This document shows, one piece after another, positions 18,201-25,790 of a stretch of 64,000 nt of DNA. Source of the DNA: Corynebacterium sp. HMSC27B11 (lineage in GTDB: Bacteria > Actinomycetota > Actinomycetes > Mycobacteriales > Mycobacteriaceae); contig NZ_KV823536.1 of NCBI RefSeq assembly GCF_001815985.1, positions 1 through 64,000 on the forward strand. The letters are read 5' to 3'. A program made the translations under genes and the position numbers. The notes beneath the pieces are model-generated. The model ran no database searches and was not told the DNA's origin. It saw nothing but the letters and a program-made list of their open reading frames with translations. Within the stretch, counting starts at the first letter, position 1; each line of letters opens with the position of its first letter.

Positions 18201-19799
18201 CTACTGCAGCTGTGAGCGGCGTTGCTCCTGGTTCAGGAAGGTTCGCTCCGCCAGGGATTCTCCGGCACCGTCCTGGAGGTGGACGACGACGTCGAGGCCG
18301 AGCTCTTCGAGGGCTTCGACGTCTTCCCGGTACATCGCCACCGAGCTGATGGTGCAGTCTTCGGTGTCCACGTGGGAGGCGTGGATCTCCTTGACCGTGT
18401 CCACGTTCGCGTGCTGTGCGGGCATGGCGAGCATGATCATGTCGATCTGGTGGCTGTCCTTCACACGCTCCCAGAAGTCGATGTCCGTGGCGTCGCCCTC
18501 CACGACGTTGTAGCCGCGTTCCTGCAGGTGGCGTACCCGGGCGGGGTCGTGCTCCACGCCCAGGATCTTGGCCCCGTAGACCTCGCTGAGCTCGTTGTAA
18601 CACGCAAGCCCGACGCGTCCGACGCCAAGCACTAGCGCGTGGGCGTCGCCTAGCTCGATGGGGCGGTCGTCCGGGTGGATCTTGTGCGGCGGGCGCACCG
18701 GCAGGCGCTTGGCCAGGTGGGTGGCCCGGGACACGCTCTGCGGGTTGAAGATCGCGGAGATGACGAAGCTGATGGAGACCGCAAGCACCAGGGAGAGCAG
18801 CCAGCGCTGGTTGAGCCAGCCATCCTGAACGCCAACGGCGGCGATGATGAGAGCGAACTCCGAGTAGTTGGCCAGCAGCAGTGCCGTGAGCACAGAGGTA
18901 CGGTTGCGCAGCCCCAGGGACCACAGGATTGCCCAGTAGGCGACGGCCTGAAGGGGAAGCAGGAGGAGGAGCAGCGCGGCGTCGGCAACGTTCTGCCAAT
19001 TCGGTAGCCCCATGAATCCGATATTGACGAAGAAGCCGACCAGCAGCAGCTCCTTGAGGGTGAATAGGGAGTGGCTGAGCTGTTCAGCACCGGGGGAGCG
19101 GGAGAGCACCAAGCCCATAATCAGTGCGCCGAGGCTGCCGGAAAGCCCGACCCACTCGAAAAGCGCGTAGCCGGGGATCAGTGCCATGGCGATGCCGAAC
19201 AGCGCCCCGAGCTCGCCATGGCCGAGCTTGTACCAGCGGCGGGTGGTCAGCGCGAGCAGCGGGACAATCACGACGAGCAGCAGGGAGGCCAGGTGTGGCG
19301 GCTCGCCCCGCAGGATGCTCATGAAGGCCACCGCGAGGATGTCCTGCATAATCAACACGCCGATGCAGATATTGCCGTAGAGGGCCTGCTCGTCGCCTCG
19401 ATCCTGCAGGATCTTGATGACCACGATGGTGCTGGAAAAGCTCAAGACAAGCGCGACGTTCACCGCCACCTGGAAACTGGTGGGGCCGAACGCACCGAGC
19501 GCGCCGAGGGCGGTGATGAAGCCCGCGCCGATGAGCGTCATCACCAGCACGTGGGCACTGGCCGTGAGCCAGACTGCCTTATCGGTCAGCGCCTTCAGAT
19601 CGAGGCGCAGGCCGATGGCAAAGAGCATGAGGGTCACGCCGATATCGGCGAAGAGATCGAGGGACTCGACATGCTCCACACCCGCGGCATGGAGGGCGAA
19701 ACCGGCGGCGAGGAAGCCGATCAAGGGCGGTAGCCGCACGGCCCAGGCGATGAGTCCGCAGACGAAGACCACGCCAAGGTAAGTCAGCAATAGTTCCAT
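18201..19799 (-). CDS. CPA2-family cation:proton antiporter with RCK domain (KefB-like)
   Basis: A 532-residue protein. Residues 1 to about 370 form a Na+/H+ exchanger-type membrane domain with 12 or so hydrophobic segments (starting LLLTYLGVVFVCGLIAWAV). Residues about 395-510 form a cytoplasmic TrkA-N nucleotide-binding domain with the Rossmann motif VLGVGRVGLACYNELSE. The family exchanges K+ or Na+ for protons and is gated by nucleotide or NAD(H) binding. It is divergent from the XRE regulator at 19905. The ion preference cannot be read from sequence. Confidence 0.92.
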   Translation of the reverse strand: MELLLTYLGVVFVCGLIAWAVRLPPLIGFLAAGFALHAAGVEHVESLDLFADIGVTLMLFAIGLRLDLKALTDKAVWLTASAHVLVMTLIGAGFITALGALGAFGPTSFQVAVNVALVLSFSSTIVVIKILQDRGDEQALYGNICIGVLIMQDILAVAFMSILRGEPPHLASLLLVVIVPLLALTTRRWYKLGHGELGALFGIAMALIPGYALFEWVGLSGSLGALIMGLVLSRSPGAEQLSHSLFTLKELLLVGFFVNIGFMGLPNWQNVADAALLLLLLPLQAVAYWAILWSLGLRNRTSVLTALLLANYSEFALIIAAVGVQDGWLNQRWLLSLVLAVSISFVISAIFNPQSVSRATHLAKRLPVRPPHKIHPDDRPIELGDAHALVLGVGRVGLACYNELSEVYGAKILGVEHDPARVRHLQERGYNVVEGDATDIDFWERVKDSHQIDMIMLAMPAQHANVDTVKEIHASHVDTEDCTISSVAMYREDVEALEELGLDVVVHLQDGAGESLAERTFLNQEQRRSQLQ

Positions 19800-19904
19800 G
19801 GACTGTAGTGTGCCTCAAGGCCAGGTTTTTCGCGCTGTATGAAACGCGTTATTCAGAGGGGTGTGTGAAGAATTGGGGCAGAATGGCGGGGTAGGATTCT
19901 TCGC

Positions 19905-20513
19905 ATGGGACTGGCACAGCGCATTAGGGATCTCCGCCGCAAGGCCGGGCTTTCCCAGTCGGAGCTCGCGGACAAGCTCGTGGTGGACCGCGAGGCCGTG
20001 CAAGGTTGGGAGTCTGGGGACAGCGCGCCCGATATCGAGGTCCTCACGAAGCTTGCTGCCCTGTTCGGGGTTAGCACCAGCGACCTCCTCGGCAAGGACG
20101 GAGCGGTACTGGGCGCAAGAACCAACCGCGTGGCCGTCGACGTCCAGTCCCTCAAGAAGACTGGGGGCAGGTTCCTCGCGAAGGGGACGAAGGCCCACAC
20201 CGCGGTCCGGCGGGTCTTCCCGGACGCCGTGATCACACCACTGCTGCGGGAGAAGAAGAACACCAAGGGCGAATCGGCTGCCCAGTGGTTCACCGAGATT
20301 GTCTTCGACGGGGTGCCTAATTTCTTGTCTGAGGTGAAGAACTCCTTGAGCGGTGACTCCTTCTATCTCGTTGAGGACGCTAGCCGCCGGCTGCTCGTCC
20401 GCGTCACGAAGGATTCCGTAGAGAGCAGCGAGATCTTTGGGCAGCTGTCGGGAAGGAAGTTTTTCGTCGGCAGGAGCTCGTTTATCAAGTTCGGCAGACC
20501 ACTGGCGAACTAG
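19905..20513 (+). CDS. XRE-family transcriptional regulator
   Basis: A 202-residue protein with an N-terminal Cro/C1-type helix-turn-helix (residues about 4-60: IRDLRRKAGLSQSELADKL, then VQGWESGDSAPDIEVLTKLA). The remaining 130 residues are basic in the middle (KKTGGRFLAKGTKAHTAVRR) and do not match a ligand domain I recognise. It is divergent from the CPA2 antiporter across a gap of only 105 nt, so it may control that gene, though this is inference from position. Confidence 0.85.
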   Translation: MGLAQRIRDLRRKAGLSQSELADKLVVDREAVQGWESGDSAPDIEVLTKLAALFGVSTSDLLGKDGAVLGARTNRVAVDVQSLKKTGGRFLAKGTKAHTAVRRVFPDAVITPLLREKKNTKGESAAQWFTEIVFDGVPNFLSEVKNSLSGDSFYLVEDASRRLLVRVTKDSVESSEIFGQLSGRKFFVGRSSFIKFGRPLAN

Positions 20514-20580
20514 GGGCCTGGCCTGGGGTAGCAGCTAAGGCGGCGCGTGCCCACGCCGTGTGTGTTTTCCGGGCAGCGTG

Positions 20581-21186
20581 CTAGATCCAGCCATTCGCCT
20601 TCGCGAGGTGCGCGGCCTCGAAGCGGTTCCCCGCGCCGGTCTTCGACATGATGCTGGAGATATGATTGCGCACCGTGCCCGGCGAAAGGTGCAGGGCCTT
20701 GGCAATGGCGGGAGAGCTCTTTCCTTGGAAGAGCTGCTGGCAGACCTGCGTTTCCCGGTCGCTGAGGGGATTATCGGGAGCCAGCAGACTATCCCGGGCC
20801 AGCGTCGGGTCGATGACGCGCAGCCCGGCGTGCACCCGGCGGATCGCCTCAGCGAGCTCCTCGGGAGGGGTGTCCTTCACGAGGAATCCGTCCACGCCCG
20901 CCTCCATCGCGCGCTTGACGTAGCCCGCCTTGCCGAAGGTCGTGACGATCAGGCAGCGGCACGGGTGCCCAGCCAGTTCTTTGGCCACGTCCAGGCCGTT
21001 GAGCCCTGGCATTTCGATATCCAGGAGGGCCACGTCGACGGGGTGTTCCTGCACCAGGCGCAGGGCATCGGTTCCCGTGGCGCACTCCGCAATAACCTCG
21101 ATGTCCGGTTCTGCGCTGAGCAGCGCGACCAGCGCCCCGCGCACCAGCGACTGGTCTTCGGCGAGCAGCACTCGAATCGGGTTCAT
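20581..21186 (-). CDS. NarL/LuxR-family response regulator
   Basis: A 201-residue response regulator. The receiver domain shows the acidic pair in LLAEDQSL, the phosphorylated Asp in VALLDIEMPG near residue 53, and the conserved Lys in LVKDTPPEEL. The C-terminal LuxR-type helix-turn-helix has LSDRETQVCQQLFQGKSSPAIAKALHLSPGTVRNH. The start is set at ATG 21186, which overlaps the kinase stop (ATGA) and has a strong ribosome site (cgaggagg) just upstream. A start 6 codons earlier exists but is less likely. It pairs with the upstream kinase and probably controls the ABC exporter genes of this operon. Confidence 0.93.
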   Translation of the reverse strand: MNPIRVLLAEDQSLVRGALVALLSAEPDIEVIAECATGTDALRLVQEHPVDVALLDIEMPGLNGLDVAKELAGHPCRCLIVTTFGKAGYVKRAMEAGVDGFLVKDTPPEELAEAIRRVHAGLRVIDPTLARDSLLAPDNPLSDRETQVCQQLFQGKSSPAIAKALHLSPGTVRNHISSIMSKTGAGNRFEAAHLAKANGWI

Positions 21187-22313
21187 CGGTTTTCCTCCTC
21201 GCACGTGGCTCCGTCGTCAATGATCTCGCGATCCGCACCCATCGCGATCAGCACGGTGCTTAAGCCTCGTTCGCGGCGCACGATGAGCTGACCACCGGCC
21301 GCCTCGACGCGCTCGCGAAGCCCAGCCAGGCCGCCGTCGCCGTTGCGGGCCTCCTCGTCGCTGAACCCGCAGCCGTCGTCAGTGACCTGCAGCTTGTCGG
21401 CGTTCACGGTGACCCAGCAGGTCCGGGCCCCGGAATGGCGGACCACGTTGGTCGTCAGCTCGCGCAGGCCCCAGGAAAAGATGGCCTCATGATCTCCCGG
21501 TGTGGTGAGAGGTTCGGGCAGATGCGCGGTGATTCCCTTCGTCTCTAGCGCTCGGCGCGCTCCCTGGAGTTCGCCGGCGAAGGTGGGTGTGCGCATCCGG
21601 GTCACGGTTGAGCGGATCTCGGCCAACGCCAGGCGGGAAAGCTCGCTGATGTCCTTGAGCTCCTGCTTTGCCTGCTCCGGGTTCTTCTCCATTGCCCGGC
21701 GCGCGACCTCGGATTTGAGGTTGATGACGGTCAGCGAGTGGCCCAGCAGGTCGTGGACGTCCGTGGCGATGTCCTCCCGCTGCTGGGCGAGTTCGAGTTC
21801 GTGCTGGAGCTGGTGGCGGGACTCGTCGTACTGGCTGAAAACGCCCACCGCGACGAGCATGAGGGGGATGAAGAACAGGATGAAGGTCGACCAGCCGAGG
21901 TTTTCCGGGGCCAGGAGCCACACTGCGACCGCTCCGACCGCGCCCGTGGCGAGCACGATGGGCAGGGACCGCTTGAGGGGGATCGTGAAACCCAGCATCG
22001 CTGCCAGATAGGGGGCGAAGCTTATGGCACCCGTGTGGATCACCGGAACGCTGGTCAGCGCGATCGCGAGCAGAACGACCCACCGGAGGAGCGCCTGCGG
22101 TAGTAGACCCCAGCCGCGCGGGAAGGTGCCCATCGAGCCGAAGGCGTAGAAGTAGACGGCGCTGAACATCAGCACGCAGGCCGTCATCCAGGTTTTATCC
22201 CCGGCGCTGAACTCCTCGCCGGCGTAGACCTGGAGCAGAACCGGCCCCAGGAACACCAGCCATATTGAGGCGAAGATCGCGTTGTTGAACTGGAAGCCCT
22301 CGAAGGTACGCAT
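21183..22313 (-). CDS. DesK-like sensor histidine kinase
   Basis: A 376-residue membrane kinase. Residues about 10-150 hold five or so hydrophobic segments. The HisKA_3 dimerisation block REDIATDVHDLLGHSLTVIN contains the phospho-accepting His near residue 182, and the ATPase domain has VTDDGCGF and GGLAGLRERVEAAGG. The start is ATG 22313, which shares one base with the stop of the upstream permease (TGATG), so the operon is translationally coupled; an ATG 63 nt earlier would lie inside the permease gene. There is no large extracellular sensor, as in kinases that respond to membrane or antibiotic stress. Confidence 0.92.
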   Translation of the reverse strand: MRTFEGFQFNNAIFASIWLVFLGPVLLQVYAGEEFSAGDKTWMTACVLMFSAVYFYAFGSMGTFPRGWGLLPQALLRWVVLLAIALTSVPVIHTGAISFAPYLAAMLGFTIPLKRSLPIVLATGAVGAVAVWLLAPENLGWSTFILFFIPLMLVAVGVFSQYDESRHQLQHELELAQQREDIATDVHDLLGHSLTVINLKSEVARRAMEKNPEQAKQELKDISELSRLALAEIRSTVTRMRTPTFAGELQGARRALETKGITAHLPEPLTTPGDHEAIFSWGLRELTTNVVRHSGARTCWVTVNADKLQVTDDGCGFSDEEARNGDGGLAGLRERVEAAGGQLIVRRERGLSTVLIAMGADREIIDDGATCEEENR

Positions 22314-23074
22314 CAGCTTCGGTTCTTGTCTCGCTTGCCCATTATCAGGCAGCAGCCTACGAAGATCGCCGTCCATACCGCGATGCTAACCCAGGCGTGC
22401 CACATCGGTTCGGTGATCAGCCCGGTGCCAACCACTTGGGCGCCTTCGGCCAATGGCCAGCGCACCAGCATCATCGCCCCATACATCGGGGTGAATCTTC
22501 CGATATCCAGCAACGTCCCGCTCAGCGGCATAAACACATTGCCTGCGAAGGCGAGGATCACGATGGACCCGGTGGCCACGCCGACCGTGTTCTCCTTGGG
22601 GACCATCAGCGTCCAGGCCAAGCCGTAGAAGCCGAAGGGGATGGAACACAGCACGCACGCGAGGAAGCTCATGGCCCATTGCTCGGGCTGCATCTGCGCC
22701 CTCGTCATCCCGCCGACGATGAACACGGCCACGATCGGCAGTACCGCGCGCACAGCGATGCTCACCGTGTTTGCGAAGGCCAGCTGCCAGGGGCGCAGCG
22801 GTGTCAGTGCCAGCTGGCGGCCCCATCCGCTGCGATTGTCGGTGACGGCGGATCCTGCGGCGCCGACCGCGCCCACCACGCCGGCGTAGAAAGCCATCCC
22901 CAGCATGACGAATGCGGCGAGGTTGCCGCCGTTGATTTCCTGATCTCCGTAGTCTTGCAGGGCGCCGAAGATGAGGTAGAAGAAGATCGGCAGCCCGATG
23001 CTGAAGAATAGGGTGGTCATGTCCCGGCGTAGGCGGAGGAGTTCGTGGCCGGTGAATCTCAGGGTGGTGCTCAT
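22313..23074 (-). CDS. ABC-2 type transporter permease
   Basis: A 253-residue membrane protein with six predicted transmembrane segments (for example LFFSIGLPIFFYLIFGAL near residue 23 and FVMLGMAFYAGVVGAVGAAG near residue 56) and the ABC-2 exporter layout. It lies 4 nt after the ATP-binding gene and is followed by the two-component genes. Such four-gene cassettes typically mediate resistance to, or export of, peptide antibiotics or lipophilic drugs; the substrate here is unknown. Confidence 0.92.
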   Translation of the reverse strand: MSTTLRFTGHELLRLRRDMTTLFFSIGLPIFFYLIFGALQDYGDQEINGGNLAAFVMLGMAFYAGVVGAVGAAGSAVTDNRSGWGRQLALTPLRPWQLAFANTVSIAVRAVLPIVAVFIVGGMTRAQMQPEQWAMSFLACVLCSIPFGFYGLAWTLMVPKENTVGVATGSIVILAFAGNVFMPLSGTLLDIGRFTPMYGAMMLVRWPLAEGAQVVGTGLITEPMWHAWVSIAVWTAIFVGCCLIMGKRDKNRS

Positions 23075-23078
23075 GGTT

Positions 23079-23996
23079 CTACGCCTCCTGGTTTTCTTGG
23101 GTTAGTGCGAGGAAGGTGTCTTCCAGGCTGTGGCTGCTGATGGTGAGGTTGCGGGCCGCGGTTTGGGTCAGCAGATAGCGGGCGAGTGCGTCGGAATCCT
23201 CGGTGGTCATGCTCAGGCGGTTGCCGCTGATGTCGCTGCTTTTCACGCCAGGCAGCCTGGTCAGGTCTGGGAGCTTGCCCGGGAATTCGGCGCTGACCAC
23301 CCGGTCGGCACTCATGTTCCGCAGTTCGGTGGTGGTGCCGTCGGCGATGATCTCGCCGTTGTTCATGAGGACGATGCGCTGGGCGAAGTTTTCTGCTTCC
23401 TCCAGGTAGTGGGTGGCGAAGATGATCGTGCGCCCTTGCTGGGCCTGGTGGGTCATGGAGTCCCAGAAGCGGCGACGTGCGCCGGCGTCCATCCCTGCGG
23501 TCGGTTCGTCCAGGATGAGGATCTCCGGGTTGCCGAGGATGGCTAGGGCGAAGCGGAGGCGTTGTTGTTCACCGCCGGAGCATTTGCCCACGTGCCGGGA
23601 GTAGATGGGCTCCAGGTTGGCCTGTGTGATGACGTCGTCGAGGGGCAGGTGCGTCGGGAAGGTTGCGGCGATCATCTCCACGGTGTCTTTGACCGTGAGC
23701 TCGTTGAGCAGGCCGCCGGTCTGCATCAGCGCGCCGATGTGCTGTTTGTAGACGGCCTGCGTGGGGGAGAGACCCATGACGGTGACTGTGCCGGAGGTTG
23801 GGGTGGTCAGCCCCAGAATGAGGTCCAGTAGCGTGGTTTTTCCCGCTCCGTTGGTGCCGAGGAGGGCGATGATCTCGCCCGGCTGGACGGTGAGGTTCGC
23901 GTTCTTCAGCGCGTGGACGGGGCGGCTGGAGCGCGGGTTGAAGGTTTTGCCGACTCCGGTGACTTCTATTGCGTGGGTGGTGTGTGTCGTGCTCAT
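23079..23996 (-). CDS. ABC transporter ATP-binding protein (exporter)
   Basis: A roughly 305-residue ATPase with Walker A LLGTNGAGKTTLLDLIL, Q-loop LMQTGGLLNE, signature CSGGEQQRLRFAL, Walker B ILILDEPTAGMD and switch His in FATHYLEEAE. The C-terminal 80 residues are the extension common in ABC-2 drug exporters. First gene of the operon with the permease, kinase and regulator. ATG 23996 is chosen; GTG 24005 is an in-frame alternative. No clear ribosome site precedes either, and tagcgt lies 7 nt before ATG 23996, so the message may be leaderless. Confidence 0.93.
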   Translation of the reverse strand: MSTTHTTHAIEVTGVGKTFNPRSSRPVHALKNANLTVQPGEIIALLGTNGAGKTTLLDLILGLTTPTSGTVTVMGLSPTQAVYKQHIGALMQTGGLLNELTVKDTVEMIAATFPTHLPLDDVITQANLEPIYSRHVGKCSGGEQQRLRFALAILGNPEILILDEPTAGMDAGARRRFWDSMTHQAQQGRTIIFATHYLEEAENFAQRIVLMNNGEIIADGTTTELRNMSADRVVSAEFPGKLPDLTRLPGVKSSDISGNRLSMTTEDSDALARYLLTQTAARNLTISSHSLEDTFLALTQENQEA

Positions 23997-24083
23997 GGTT
24001 TTCACGCTAGAAATCCAGCGTGGGGAGCAGACATATTTTCTGTCACCACTCGCCCATGACTTTTGTCATGGGCTCCGCAAACG

Positions 24084-24239
24084 CTAGGCGGGTGTCTTGG
24101 TCTTTTTCTTTTTGGTTTCTGTTTCTCCATCGGCAGCCTTGGGCAGGAAGCCGCGCACCGTCGTTAGTGTTCCGTAGATCACGGAGTAGAGGACGAGGCG
24201 GCAGAGGAGAGTCAGGAAGTCGTTGACGTCCCGAATCAT
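24084..24239 (-). CDS. Possible 51-residue membrane-anchored small protein
   Basis: An ATG-initiated frame of 51 residues with one hydrophobic stretch (FLTLLCRLVLYSVIYGTL, residues about 8-25) and a strongly basic tail (TKKKKTKTPA). The pattern, a membrane helix with a Lys-rich cytoplasmic end, is typical of genuine small bacterial membrane proteins, and the reading frame shows no obvious bias problems. The ribosome site is weak. The gene lies upstream of the ABC exporter operon on the same strand. No family is recognised. Confidence 0.5.
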   Translation of the reverse strand: MIRDVNDFLTLLCRLVLYSVIYGTLTTVRGFLPKAADGETETKKKKTKTPA

Positions 24240-24388
24240 GTGCCGTCAGCATCGACGATGACGTTGTCGCCGCTGACGGCCGTTTCGCCTTGGGAGAGGA
24301 GGAGCTAGGGGGCGAAGAGGAGCCTTCAGGTAAAGATTAACACCGAGAAGTGATCTAGGTCACTGGCGGAAATCTGGTGGAAAATAGA

Positions 24389-24423
24389 ACATCACCTCCC
24401 GGCCCGTGGGGGGGAGGTGATGT
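24389..24423 (-). terminator. Terminator of the HTH/DUF3887-type gene
   Basis: A perfect 12-bp inverted repeat (24389-24400 with 24412-24423) with an 11-nt loop begins 16 nt after the stop of the gene ending at 24439. On the - strand it is followed by a T-rich stretch (ttctatttt). Confidence 0.8.
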
Positions 24424-24438
24424 GTTTAGCGCGGTGGT

Positions 24439-25023
24439 TTAGAACGGGTAGTCGGTCGCTTCGAGTGGCAGGAAAAGCACGCCGACGACGGCGCCTTCCC
24501 TTCCAACTGCGATGCGGGACATGAGTTCTCCGGCTTCGTACTTCAGGGTTGAGACGACGACTGCCGTGCCGGTGTCTTTAGTTGACAGTGCCGTTTCGGT
24601 GGAGGAGCTGCGGTCTCCCTTGAGCGGTACGACCGTCGGGTCCGTGATCTCCTGGAGTTCACCGAAGTCAGTCAGGATCGATGTCCACACGTCGACCAAG
24701 ACGGACCAGGGGAGGTCTTCGCGGACCAGGGGGTGGAGCATTTGGATGGTGTCGGTTTCTTCGCCATTAGCTACATGACGGATGAATGTTTCGGAAATTT
24801 CCGGGAGTTTTTCGGTTGATTGTGGGGCCATGGTTTCTCCTGTGAAGGGGTTGTGCGCCGACCCGAATCGTTTGAAGGCTGCTTGGCGCGAAACATTGAG
24901 TGCTCGCCCAATGTCCGCCCATGAGTGTCCCGCATGCCTTGCCTGCGTGACGGCATCTTCCAACTCGTGTTCGGCGAGGCTGACTGCCTGCATGCAATTC
25001 CGGATAGTGGTCAATGGATCCAT
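24439..25023 (-). CDS. HTH-domain protein with C-terminal DUF3887-like domain
   Basis: A 194-residue protein. Residues about 16-50 ([28 protein letters not shown], split by a turn around AGHSW) form a helix-turn-helix of the kind in which ARHAGHSW and [17 protein letters not shown] are diagnostic. Residues about 75-190 form an alpha/beta domain resembling DUF3887, with no catalytic residues evident. The gene is visibly less GC-rich than its neighbours, which suggests recent transfer. Two palindromes built from gtcaac start 9 bp upstream of the ATG, so autoregulation is likely. No partner gene is adjacent. Confidence 0.75.
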   Translation of the reverse strand: MDPLTTIRNCMQAVSLAEHELEDAVTQARHAGHSWADIGRALNVSRQAAFKRFGSAHNPFTGETMAPQSTEKLPEISETFIRHVANGEETDTIQMLHPLVREDLPWSVLVDVWTSILTDFGELQEITDPTVVPLKGDRSSSTETALSTKDTGTAVVVSTLKYEAGELMSRIAVGREGAVVGVLFLPLEATDYPF

Positions 25024-25031
25024 GCCATATA

Positions 25032-25075
25032 GTCAACCATGGGTTGACAGCCATGTCAACTGATGGTTGACATGG
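25032..25075 (-). promoter_or_regulatory. Twin palindromic operators upstream of the HTH gene
   Basis: Two perfect inverted repeats lie just before the HTH gene: gtcaacc-atg-ggttgac (25032-25048) and ccatgtcaac-tgatg-gttgacatgg (25051-25075). They share the half-site gtcaac, and their centres are 23 bp apart, about two helical turns. This is the expected look of a cooperative operator for the adjacent HTH protein. Binding is inferred. Confidence 0.7.
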
Positions 25076-25442
25076 CTGCGTTGGTTCCATTCTCTGTTCG
25101 GCTTCAGCTGGGTCTTTTGTGCCGTGATGGCTTTTCCTCCGGCGTCGGGGTGCTGACGTCGGCACTGGCGGTTCGGTTGTCCGCACTGAAGTCCCGATTG
25201 TGGCGCGGTAGCTGAGTCGGGGCGGGGTGGTGCTGCCTGTGTGCTTGCAAGTCACCAGCATCAAACGTCCCGAGGGTGGGGTTGCGACCTGTTCTTAAGT
25301 TGCAGGTGGGGGCGTTGCCGTGCCCCCGCTTAGGGGGTCAGTAGTTTTGGGAAAATAAGTGCACACGAAATGAATTGTTAGCGTCAAGGGTGCACCGATC
25401 AACCCCCTGGGTGCGACACCTTCCACTAGTAAGGAGAACATC
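25076..25442. other. Gene-free stretch before the 29-aa peptide gene
   Basis: About 370 nt without a convincing gene on either strand; the open frames here have atypical composition. A GC-rich hairpin (gggggc-gttgccgt-gccccc, about 25309-25328) is present, with no T run after it on the + strand. The last 100 nt are AT-richer and probably hold the promoter of the peptide gene, but I cannot assign -35 and -10 boxes with confidence. Confidence 0.5.
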
Positions 25443-25532
25443 ATGTTCGAGCTTATCTCTACCCTGTTTGACGTTCTTGTTGGCGCTATCAGCGGTGCTT
25501 TCCAGGCAATCGTTGCTGCGATCAAGGGCTAA
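25443..25532 (+). CDS. 29-residue amphipathic helical peptide
   Basis: A free-standing mini-gene: ATG 25443 preceded 7 nt upstream by a strong ribosome site (aaggag), TAA at 25530, then a strong terminator. The 29-residue product starts MFELISTLFDVLVGAI and ends AIVAAIKG. It has no signal peptide and is almost wholly hydrophobic except for Glu3, Ser6/Thr7, Asp10, Ser17, Gln21 and Lys28. Those residues fall on a 3-7-10-14-17-21-28 spacing, so they line one face of an alpha-helix. The form recalls phenol-soluble modulins and the very short PorA/PorH channel peptides of corynebacteria, which are also made without signal peptides. Homology to either cannot be claimed from sequence alone; a toxin role is also possible. 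Confidence 0.8.
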   Translation: MFELISTLFDVLVGAISGAFQAIVAAIKG

Positions 25533-25557
25533 TATTAGACGGCCTTCGGGCGCGTCT

Positions 25558-25599
25558 GACCTCCTTCGAGCTTCGGCTCGGGGGAGGTCTTTTCTTTTG
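25558..25599 (+). terminator. Terminator of the 29-aa peptide gene
   Basis: A hairpin of 14 bp (two G-U pairs) closed by a ttcg tetraloop spans 25558-25589: gacctcctt and cgagc pair with gctcg and ggggaggtc. It is followed by ttttctttt. A weaker hairpin (agacg/cgtct) precedes it. Expressing so short a gene with such a strong terminator implies a highly expressed transcript. Confidence 0.9.
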
Positions 25600-25790
25600 T
25601 CATGACTTGCTTCCCTAACGGCGATGTATTTCACCAAGGTGCTCGCCCCTGTGTTCGAGTGTTCCAAGCCTGTGTCCGATACCCCTGCTCCAATGGTGAC
25701 TGAGCGGTGAGAGCGTGTCTCGCAGACTTTTCGGAGCGCGCCGTTTACCGTGGACACATTGTGTTTTCTGGCCCAAGGAGGCATGCCCGG

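Noticed and set aside
24767..25264. A 165-codon open frame on - overlapping the HTH gene and its operators
   Set aside because: Composition is rich in Pro, Arg and Thr without any structure, and it overlaps the HTH gene in another frame.
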